This document shows, one piece after another, positions 24,641-31,993 of a DNA stretch of 64,000 nucleotides (position 1 is the stretch's first letter; each line of letters begins with the position of its first letter). Source of the DNA: Actomonas sp051209155 (GTDB taxonomy: Bacteria > Verrucomicrobiota > Verrucomicrobiia > Opitutales > Opitutaceae); the NCBI GenBank assembly GCA_051209155.1, contig JBPJGB010000002.1; one strand, written 5' to 3'. Both the position numbers and the translations under genes were made by a program. Below the pieces are notes generated by a model. That model was not told the DNA's origin. It did not search any database and saw nothing but the letters and a program-made list of their open reading frames with translations.

Positions 24641-27241
24641 TCAACGCGAGGCCGAGGAGGAAAAACGCGGTCGGATCCGTCGCAATGTTTCACGAATCGT
24701 CGCAAGGTCCAGCGGCTTGGTCAGATAGTCGTCCATGCCCGCCTCGCGACAACGGGTGCGTTCGTCCTGCGCGGCGTTGGCGGTGAGCGCGATGATGGGA
24801 AGGTGGGAGGAGGCTTGGGCGGATTCCAGTTGGCGAATGCGTTGGGTGGCTTCGATGCCGCCTAGTTCGGGCATCTTCAGGTCCATCAGCACCAGGTCGT
24901 AGTGGTCGCGTTGCACGGCTTCGATCGCCTGCCGGCCATTGACCGCGAAGTGGGCCTCATGTCCGAGCCGTTGCAGCATCATCTCGGCAAGGCGGCGGTT
25001 CAGGCGATCGTCGTCGACCACGAGGATTTTGAGGGCGGAGTTGCTGGTGGTGTCCGCGGGGGGCGCGGTGGGCGCGACGGCGAGCGCGCTGGTGGGTTCG
25101 GCGACCATCACGGTCGCGGTGAACAAGGAACCGGACGTTGGTTTGCTGGTGACGGTGATCGTGCCCCCCATCAACTCGCACAAACGTCGGGAAAGGGCGA
25201 GGCCGATGCCGGTCCCGCCGAAACGATGGCGGATCGTTTCATTGGCCTGGGTAAAGGGGTTGAACAAGCGGTTGAGGTGTAGCGGATCGATGCCGATGCC
25301 GGTGTCGAGCACCTCGATCTGCAGGCGCCAACAGGCCTTGCCGGGCTGGCAGGCGTCGGAGCTCGTGTTCACGCAGCTGGCGGACACCCGCACTTCGACG
25401 CTGCCGTGGTTGGTGAACTTCACCGCGTTTGAAACGAGATTGGAAACCACCTGCCGCACCCGGGTCGGGTCCAGACGCAGCCGCGCGGGGAGTCGGGGCG
25501 CGATCTGGGTGGTGAGGCGGATGTTCTTCTGCTTCGCGGTTTCTTCAAAAAGTTTCACGGTTTGCCGGACCAAGGCGCCGGGCGCGACGTCCTGCGGATC
25601 CAACACGATGTTGCCGGTCTCAATGCGGGAGAAATCGAGCAGGTCGTTGAGCAGCTCGAGCAGCAGGTCGCCCGACGACGTGATCGCCTCCACGCACTCG
25701 GCCTGTTTGGCATCGAGTGAGGTGCCCTCAAGGATGCGGGCGAAGCCCAGCATGGCGTGCATGGGCGTGCGGATCTCGTGGCTTACGTCGGCGAGGAAAG
25801 TGTCGCGAGCCTTGGTGCGGGCATCGGCCTGGTCGCGAGCGGCGGCCAGTTCCAGCAGGCGCTTTTTATCGCGATCGATGTCGCAAAAGGTGCCGACGAT
25901 GCGCAAGGGCCGTCCGCGTGGGTCGCGTTCGATCACCTGACCGCGGGCCTGAAACCACTCCCATTCGCCGGAGATCATGCGCAGGCGACCATCGATGCAA
26001 AAGACCTCGGTCTCGCCGCGCAGGATGCTGCGCAGGGTGTCCCGCGCGAAACGCTGATCCTCGCGGTGCAGGTGGCGGAGAAACCGCGGCCAATACAACG
26101 GACCGGGCCGCACGAGGTGACGCACCTTCTGGCGCAGGGCATCGTTGACCACCGGGCTGAGTTGGCCGGCCTCCCAACGAAAGACGCCCACCGAGACAAT
26201 GTCGGTGGCCACGCGGTAACTTTCCTCGCTTTGGCGCAGGTCTTTGGTGCGATCGGCCACCACCTTTTCGAGGTCGCGGCGATGCGTTTGCAGCCGGCGC
26301 AGGGTCAAGCCGGCGAAGTGCGCCGGGACGCCCAGGCACAGGGCCGCGGCGGCCATCTCGATGAGGCTGCGCATCGCGTCGTCGAAAGCGTTCACGAAGG
26401 GGCCAAAGCCGCGCGCGGTGGCGAGCAGACCGTAGCAGATGAAAACGAACAAGCCGATGCCCAGCCCGCGGGAACCGCAGATGACTGTCGCGGCGAGCGC
26501 GTAGGGGATGCACAAATACAAACCGACCGGCGTGAGGTGGTAGCCGATCAATGCGATCGCGAGCACGGTGAGCAGGTTGAGCGCGTGGGCGATGCTTAGC
26601 GCAATGGCCTGACGCGTCCGATCGAAGGTGCGTTCGGCCAGGGCGATCGGCACGACCAGGAAAACGCCCAGAGTCGACGAGAGGGTGATGCTCAGGATGC
26701 GCTCCGCGATATCGAGCATCGTCGCGTTGGCGAGATAGCCCGCGTTTACGATCACGGCCGGAATCACCCAGGCCGTGAGCAGCGCAGGCAGAAAAGCCAC
26801 GCCGGCGACAAAACGCAGAAACGCGAACGGATCGGTGAACGGATCGCCCTTCACCCAGCGCCGCCAGATGAGCACACCGATCGCCGGGCCGGTGGTGTTG
26901 GCGGCGGCCATGAGCAGGCTCCAGGGGCGGAAGCTGAGAAAGGAGTAATCGTTGGCCAGCGCGATCACCGCCCAGTGCGCCAGCAGGAGGGTGGGCAGGC
27001 AGGCGAAACCGAGCCGCGAGCGCAGCGCGAGCACGCCGATGCCGGCCGGCAACCAGACGACCGTCACATGGGTCGGCGGCAGCGAGATGAGATTCATCGC
27101 GATGAAGGCCGAGGCGATGATCCCACAAAACACGATCGCGTGCAGCACCGTGTCCTGCGCGACCCGTTTCCAATTCAACGCCGCGCCGGCATCGGCAAAG
27201 CGGCCGACGGTGGATGAGGACGAGCGGGTGGAAACGGGCAT
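24641..27241 (-). CDS. Hybrid sensor histidine kinase with MASE1 membrane domain and receiver
   Basis: This 866-residue protein has an N-terminal polytopic MASE1-type sensor (about 30-320; VVWLPAGIGVLALRSRLGF is typical). A PAS-like domain (about 345-465) precedes the kinase. The H-box FLADVSHEIRTPMHAM has the phosphorylatable His at 488. An HATPase domain has N-box NLVSNAVKFTN and G-boxes DTGIGID and GGTGIGLALSRRL. The C-terminal receiver (about 740-855) has the acidic pair VVDDDR, phospho-site LVLMDLKMPELGG and KPLD. The signal is unknown. No Hpt protein or dedicated response regulator is adjacent. Confidence 0.9.
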   Translation of the reverse strand: MPVSTRSSSSTVGRFADAGAALNWKRVAQDTVLHAIVFCGIIASAFIAMNLISLPPTHVTVVWLPAGIGVLALRSRLGFACLPTLLLAHWAVIALANDYSFLSFRPWSLLMAAANTTGPAIGVLIWRRWVKGDPFTDPFAFLRFVAGVAFLPALLTAWVIPAVIVNAGYLANATMLDIAERILSITLSSTLGVFLVVPIALAERTFDRTRQAIALSIAHALNLLTVLAIALIGYHLTPVGLYLCIPYALAATVICGSRGLGIGLFVFICYGLLATARGFGPFVNAFDDAMRSLIEMAAAALCLGVPAHFAGLTLRRLQTHRRDLEKVVADRTKDLRQSEESYRVATDIVSVGVFRWEAGQLSPVVNDALRQKVRHLVRPGPLYWPRFLRHLHREDQRFARDTLRSILRGETEVFCIDGRLRMISGEWEWFQARGQVIERDPRGRPLRIVGTFCDIDRDKKRLLELAAARDQADARTKARDTFLADVSHEIRTPMHAMLGFARILEGTSLDAKQAECVEAITSSGDLLLELLNDLLDFSRIETGNIVLDPQDVAPGALVRQTVKLFEETAKQKNIRLTTQIAPRLPARLRLDPTRVRQVVSNLVSNAVKFTNHGSVEVRVSASCVNTSSDACQPGKACWRLQIEVLDTGIGIDPLHLNRLFNPFTQANETIRHRFGGTGIGLALSRRLCELMGGTITVTSKPTSGSLFTATVMVAEPTSALAVAPTAPPADTTSNSALKILVVDDDRLNRRLAEMMLQRLGHEAHFAVNGRQAIEAVQRDHYDLVLMDLKMPELGGIEATQRIRQLESAQASSHLPIIALTANAAQDERTRCREAGMDDYLTKPLDLATIRETLRRIRPRFSSSASR

Positions 27242-27320
27242 GTTGGCGAAGCAGTAAGGACAAATCAGGGGCCGGCTGTCGATACCCTGCCGACTTGCTT
27301 CGGCGATTCGCGCTTACGGT

Positions 27321-27851
27321 TTAGCCAGACGAAGCGATTTTCTGCTCCACCGTGATGCGCAGTGGGCCGGCGGGATCACAGTCCGCCCGCAAGGCGACAA
27401 AACCGTGACGGTGCTCGTCATAAATCGGCCAGAGCGCAGTGCGGTCGGTGTCCGGCAGGGGCAGCTCATCGATGGCCGCGCGGCTAAAGAACCCGAAATG
27501 CCCTTCCGCCATGGCTGGGGGCAGCGCGGCGATGGGTTTGGTGCAGCGAAACAGAAACAGCAGCCAATGGGAGCTGCCCTCGTAGGCCTTCTCGGCGATC
27601 ATGCCGAAGAGGTGCAGATCGGCGGGCGTGATTTCGTGACCGGTCTCCTCCTGGGTCTCCCGCGCGGCACACTCAAAGGGGGACTCCCCGATGGCGGTCT
27701 CCAATTTCCCCCCGATCGGCGTCCAACGACCAAGGTTGGGCGCCTTGGCCCGGTGCAGGAGCAGTTGTTCGCCCGCATCATTTTCAATGAAAACCAGGAC
27801 CGCGACCTTGTAGTCGAGGGGGGGAACGGAGGGAGCAGAAGTGGAATTCAT
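27321..27851 (-). CDS. Nudix hydrolase
   Basis: This 176-residue protein has a Nudix box around residues 47-72 ending ARETQEETGHEI. The leading Gly-to-Glu spacing (GKLETAIGE) is two residues longer than the textbook GX5E form. The family hydrolyses nucleoside diphosphates linked to another group; here the substrate cannot be told. It is divergent from the pilus-like operon that starts at about 27909. Confidence 0.85.
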   Translation of the reverse strand: MNSTSAPSVPPLDYKVAVLVFIENDAGEQLLLHRAKAPNLGRWTPIGGKLETAIGESPFECAARETQEETGHEITPADLHLFGMIAEKAYEGSSHWLLFLFRCTKPIAALPPAMAEGHFGFFSRAAIDELPLPDTDRTALWPIYDEHRHGFVALRADCDPAGPLRITVEQKIASSG

Positions 27852-27908
27852 ACCTAAAACGCAGGCAACAGACCGGTTTTGAACGTGACGCCATGCATGG
27901 TCTCCTCA

Positions 27909-28532
27909 ATGACTTTTTACCCGACGATGATCGCGCGCCCCGTTCTTTTGGTTCTATCGGCACTGGTCGGAACGTGCGGGGTGCTTTGGGCCCAGGAGGA
28001 AGCATCCATTCAGGTGTCCGAGGTGCGCTTCAATCCGCGGCGCGACGAAGCCGGTCAGACTTGGTGGGGGGCCGAGGTGGACCTCACGGTGCAGGCCGAC
28101 GGTGGCGGGCGAGGGCGGTTCAGCGACCGGCTCGGAGTCACGCTGCAATGGGGCGTGGAATCGCCTCAAACCGAGGGCGGTTTCCTATTTCTGCGCGCCA
28201 CCGCGATCTCGGCCACCGTCGAAGCGGGTCGGGTGGTCTACCGCTTTTATCTGCCGCCAGCGGTCGCCCAACGGGAACGCATCGAAAGCCCGCCGCGGTT
28301 CTGGGCGGTGCGAGTGGTTCACGGCAAGACCGTCCTGCCGGACACCCGCGCCAGTGTAGGCCCCGGATTGTCGGGACCAGAGGCACTCGCCAACTTTCGT
28401 CGGCAAGTGGCCGCGCGGGCGCCAGCCCAGGATGGCGTCCTGTTGCCGTGGTATCATTCACCGTTCGCCAACGTCGGGGGAGGCGACGCGCCAGTGCCGC
28501 TGCGCTTCGAAGCGGTCCCGGCCGGGCACTGA
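27909..28532 (+). CDS. Amuc_1102-like pilus-associated protein
   Basis: This protein of about 207 residues has a signal peptide (PVLLVLSALVGTCGVLWAQE) and a beta-rich mature part with alternating strands (VSEVRFNPRR, WWGAEVDLTVQ, FWAVRVVHGKTV). Family assignment comes mostly from position: it is the first of five genes whose order and types match Akkermansia Amuc_1102, 1101, 1100, 1099 and 1098. Akkermansia Amuc_1102 is described as a pilin-like fold. Start choices are ATG 27897, 27909 or 27927; all keep the signal peptide. The next gene starts 24 nt downstream. Confidence 0.68.
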   Translation: MTFYPTMIARPVLLVLSALVGTCGVLWAQEEASIQVSEVRFNPRRDEAGQTWWGAEVDLTVQADGGGRGRFSDRLGVTLQWGVESPQTEGGFLFLRATAISATVEAGRVVYRFYLPPAVAQRERIESPPRFWAVRVVHGKTVLPDTRASVGPGLSGPEALANFRRQVAARAPAQDGVLLPWYHSPFANVGGGDAPVPLRFEAVPAGH

Positions 28533-28556
28533 TCGCCGCTCGCCCCGATACGCGTC

Positions 28557-30155
28557 ATGAGTTTGCGGATACGAAAGTCCACTTCCTCGCCGGTGCGCGT
28601 CATTGAAATCGGGGTCGCGCATCTGGCGGCCGGCCGGATTGGGCGATCTGCGAGTGGGTCGCTGGAAGTGGATGCGACGTGGCGACAAACTTGGACAGGC
28701 GTGGAAGGCGAACCGGGACCGGCGCTCGACGAGGCGCTGGCAGATTTGCGCGCCGAGTGGGGCGAAGGCGGTCCGGTGCACGTCGTGATTCCGGGCCACC
28801 ACGTGTTGACCAAATGCTTGCGCGTGCCGGCGACCGCCGAAGCCCAGCGCGACCGAATCGTGGCGTTTGAGGCCCGCCAGGCGATTCCGTTCCCGCTCGA
28901 GGAGGTGGTGTGGGACCACGCGCTGCTCGACGACTCGGGCAAGGAGCTCAGCGTGTTGCTGGCGGCCGCCAAGGCGGATGGGGTGCTGGGCCTGCTGCAG
29001 CGGGTGCGGGCACACGGTTTTGAGCCGGTGCGGGTTGTTCCGGCGAGTGTCGCGTTGCTGACCGCTTGGCAACAGCAAGCCGCGGCCGCGGGACCGGCGA
29101 TGGTGCTCAGTCTCGGCGCGCGCTCGACGCAGATGCTTCTGGTCGACGACGACAGCTGGCAGCTCCGCACGCTCGCGCTCGGCGGCAACATGGTGTCGCG
29201 TGCGCTGGCCGAGCGCCTGGAGCAAAGCACGGCTGAAGCCGACCGACTGAAGCAGCAGGTGTTGGGCGCGAAGGTTGACCTGCCCACGGAGTCGCCGGTC
29301 GCTCAGGCGGTCCGCGCGGCGACGAAGGCTTACGAACAACGGCTGCTCGTGGAGGTCGCCCGCTCCTTGATGCTGCGGCGACAGGACGACGGCTGGGAAC
29401 CTGCTGGTGTCTGGGTCACTGGCGGCGCGGCTGCCACGCCGGGCTTGGTCGAGGCCCTGCGCAAACGACTCGGCAAACCCACGGCGACGTGGACGGCCGA
29501 TTCGTTGATGCCGGCCGAATGGTGGGGTGGGGCCCATGCGGCGATGGGCGAGGGAATGGCGATCAGTTTGCTGCCGGAGTCATTGGCCGCCGCGGCCATG
29601 GCGCGCCGTCGTCGGCCTCGTTGGTTTGCGGTCGCAGCGCTTGTGGTGGTCGCGTTGGTTCTGCCGGGTGTGCACTTCCGGCGCCTCGCCCACGCACGGC
29701 TGGCGGCAGCTGCAGGAATGCAGCGCCTGGTTGCGCCGCACCAGGTCCTGCAGGCGCAAATCAATGATGACGTGCTGGCGGTCGAGGCCCTCATGCAACA
29801 GCACCAGGAGCTTGCCAAACTGGTCGAGGCGCGGGGCGCATGGTCACGGTTATTGAGTGATTTAGGCGAGCGCATCGCGACGGTCGACGACACGTGGTTT
29901 GAACGCTTGCAGGTGCTGCCGCCGAGCGACGGCGAGACCACGACGCGCCTGCGTATCTCGGGGCGAATGCTCGATCGCGAGAACCCCTTGGCGCGGGTGA
30001 GTCCCGCGTCCTACGAGCGGGCGACCGCCCTGTTGGCGGGGCTGGTGGAGTCACCCTTTGTCAACGCGTTGGAAGGTGAGCGTTTTGATGCCGCCCAGCC
30101 CGGCATTCCGCGGTTCGATTTTACCCTGCAGCTCAACCCCGCGATGCCCCTATGA
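28557..30155 (+). CDS. Amuc_1101-like PilM protein fused to a PilN-like membrane domain
   Basis: This 532-residue protein has an actin-like PilM domain at about 14-345. The nucleotide-binding elements are IEIGVAHLAAG, LSLGARSTQMLLVDD and WVTGGAAATPGLVEAL. A transmembrane helix at about 352-371 (WFAVAALVVVALVLPGVHF) is followed by a coiled coil and a periplasmic ferredoxin-like region (TRLRISGRML...PFVNALEGERFD), which is PilN-like. In ordinary type IV pili, PilM and PilN are separate proteins that bind each other. The stop overlaps the next start by ATGA, indicating translational coupling. Confidence 0.78.
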   Translation: MSLRIRKSTSSPVRVIEIGVAHLAAGRIGRSASGSLEVDATWRQTWTGVEGEPGPALDEALADLRAEWGEGGPVHVVIPGHHVLTKCLRVPATAEAQRDRIVAFEARQAIPFPLEEVVWDHALLDDSGKELSVLLAAAKADGVLGLLQRVRAHGFEPVRVVPASVALLTAWQQQAAAAGPAMVLSLGARSTQMLLVDDDSWQLRTLALGGNMVSRALAERLEQSTAEADRLKQQVLGAKVDLPTESPVAQAVRAATKAYEQRLLVEVARSLMLRRQDDGWEPAGVWVTGGAAATPGLVEALRKRLGKPTATWTADSLMPAEWWGGAHAAMGEGMAISLLPESLAAAAMARRRRPRWFAVAALVVVALVLPGVHFRRLAHARLAAAAGMQRLVAPHQVLQAQINDDVLAVEALMQQHQELAKLVEARGAWSRLLSDLGERIATVDDTWFERLQVLPPSDGETTTRLRISGRMLDRENPLARVSPASYERATALLAGLVESPFVNALEGERFDAAQPGIPRFDFTLQLNPAMPL

Positions 30156-31111
30156 GCGAGCGGCGGAACTTGGCGATGCGATTGATGGGGCCGATGTTCC
30201 TTGGCCTGGTCGGAGCGGCGCTTTGGTTTTCCTGGTCAAGTCAGCAGAAGGCGAATGCCGCGCTCCGTCGCTTGAAGACGGCGGAGCGGGATTGGCAGGT
30301 TATGAGCCTGGCGGAACCTGTCCCGACGGCGGCGGTGGCGCAGGCATGGGCCGAGCGACGGGGATCGCTGGAACGCGAACTTCACCGAGTGCGACGTGAG
30401 CTCGGTGAAAACGTCAACCGCGACCCGGCGCCGACCCAGCGGGCGGAGGCCTTTTTTGCGATCGCGCAGTTTGTGGAAGCTCAACGCGAGATGGCGCGGG
30501 CGGCAGGTGTGACTCTGCCGGAAGGCTACGCGCTTGGGTTCTCGACCTACGCCAACAGCGGCCCGCCCGATGCAGAGCTGGCGATCGTGCACCGCCAACT
30601 GCGGGTGGCGGAGGCGCTGCTGTCCGTGCTTTGGCGCAGCGGCGCCAAGGAGCTCACGCGCGTGCAACGAGAAGTGCCGGCGAGCAAACTCCACGCCGCT
30701 CACGCCACCAGCCGGGCAGGACGTCCGGAGGATTTCCTGCAACAGGCGGCGGGCCGGAGTCTGGCGCGTGCTGGTATTGTGGATACGCTCGCGCTGCGGA
30801 TCGGATTCATTGGCCGCACCTCCACCTTGCGCCGGTATCTGAACGACCTTGGGCAGCTTCCGCTCCCCTTTATCGTGCGGGCCGTCGAGGTTGAGCCCTT
30901 GGGCGCCGATGGCGCGGCGCGAGGCGGGGTGCGCACGCTCGCGGATCTTTTCGGCGAAGAGGTGGCAGCGAGGCCGGCGGAAGGCACCGAAGCGACCGCG
31001 GTGCCGGTCATTTCCGCCAACGAATCGGAGTTTCTTGTGACCGTGGAGGTGCTCGATTTTTCTCCGATGGACCAGGCGCCGCATGACCAGGTTGCGGAGG
31101 GCTCGCCGTGA
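30152..31111 (+). CDS. Amuc_1100-like (PilO-like) inner-membrane protein
   Basis: This 319-residue protein has one N-terminal transmembrane helix (about residues 11-27, PMFLGLVGAALWFSW), a coiled-coil stretch (about 33-90) and two alpha/beta modules. This is the layout of PilO/PilN-like alignment proteins and of Akkermansia Amuc_1100. The C-terminal part has LALRIGFIGRTSTLRRYLNDL and PFIVRAVEVEPL, as in GspL/PilO-type folds. It overlaps the upstream gene by 4 nt and the downstream gene by 4 nt. Amuc_1100 of Akkermansia is known for host TLR2 signalling. In this organism a structural pilus role is the sensible reading. Confidence 0.75.
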   Translation: MSERRNLAMRLMGPMFLGLVGAALWFSWSSQQKANAALRRLKTAERDWQVMSLAEPVPTAAVAQAWAERRGSLERELHRVRRELGENVNRDPAPTQRAEAFFAIAQFVEAQREMARAAGVTLPEGYALGFSTYANSGPPDAELAIVHRQLRVAEALLSVLWRSGAKELTRVQREVPASKLHAAHATSRAGRPEDFLQQAAGRSLARAGIVDTLALRIGFIGRTSTLRRYLNDLGQLPLPFIVRAVEVEPLGADGAARGGVRTLADLFGEEVAARPAEGTEATAVPVISANESEFLVTVEVLDFSPMDQAPHDQVAEGSP

Positions 31112-31989
31112 AGGCTGCCGTGTTCAAGTCTGCCGACCAAGCGGCGATGCTTGTTGCCGCGCTGTTGTGTGTGGGCAGTGCCTTTTGGGCAGGATGGGGT
31201 GAGCGAGCCGTGACCCGCGTGGGGCAAAGGCCGTCGCCACTTGTCGGCTCGGTCGCGGACTTGTCCGGCGGGCCAGCGTGGAAGGTCAGTTCTTCGACGC
31301 AGACTTTGGCCCCTCCCAAGCAGGTCTCCGAGTGGGGCTTCGATTTGTTCACGCCGCCGGTGGTGTTTTATGATCGCGCCACGGGGCGATTCACGGTGAG
31401 CCCGGCGGAGGTCGAAACCGCGCAGGCCCAGGCGGCGGCCGGGGTTCCGTTTGGGCTCAGCTTGCTCGAAGTCGAACGGCAGAGTTATCCGCTGCAATTG
31501 GTCGGATACGCCGGCGAGCCCGGAGCGTATTTTGGCATTTTTCAAAACGAGACCACGGGCGAGGGGCTGGTGGCACAGGCAGGGGAGACGATCGAGAATT
31601 TGAACCTGCAGATTCGTTCGCTCGAGGTTCGTCGCGAAGACACGCTCGTGCCCGACAGCATGCCCCTGCGCGATATGGTTGCGGTGGCGGAGGTCTGGGA
31701 TCCGGAGTCGGCGCAGCTTGTTCGTCTGTCCTCCGCGGGCTGGCGTTGGACCGACGCGCCGGTGGCGCGCGTGCGAGTCTCCGCGACCGGCATGGAGCGG
31801 GAGGTGCGTTCAGGCGAAGCGATCGAACTTGAAGGTGTTTCTTTCGAAATCCGGTCGGTCATCGCGGCGCCGCCCAGCATCGTGGTGGGCAAACACCACG
31901 ACGACGGCACGCGGGAAACGATGACGCTCTGGCCGGAAGATCCGGCATCCGTCCCCTTTGAAAGCAACCGTCCCTTCGCAGCTCCTTAG
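31108..31989 (+). CDS. Amuc_1099-like pilus-system protein
   Basis: This 293-residue protein starts at a GTG that overlaps the previous stop. An N-terminal transmembrane helix (about 10-28, AAMLVAALLCVGSAFWAGW) is followed by a periplasmic, beta-rich part. It includes FDLFTPPVVFYDRATGRF and LQLVGYAGEPGAYFGIFQNETTGEG. That second stretch looks like the small beta domain by which PilP/GspC-type proteins contact the secretin. The next gene encodes that secretin, 4 nt after this stop. The family is defined by the Akkermansia locus; the biochemical role is inferred. Confidence 0.7.
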   Translation: MKAAVFKSADQAAMLVAALLCVGSAFWAGWGERAVTRVGQRPSPLVGSVADLSGGPAWKVSSSTQTLAPPKQVSEWGFDLFTPPVVFYDRATGRFTVSPAEVETAQAQAAAGVPFGLSLLEVERQSYPLQLVGYAGEPGAYFGIFQNETTGEGLVAQAGETIENLNLQIRSLEVRREDTLVPDSMPLRDMVAVAEVWDPESAQLVRLSSAGWRWTDAPVARVRVSATGMEREVRSGEAIELEGVSFEIRSVIAAPPSIVVGKHHDDGTRETMTLWPEDPASVPFESNRPFAAP

Positions 31990-31993
31990 TCCG

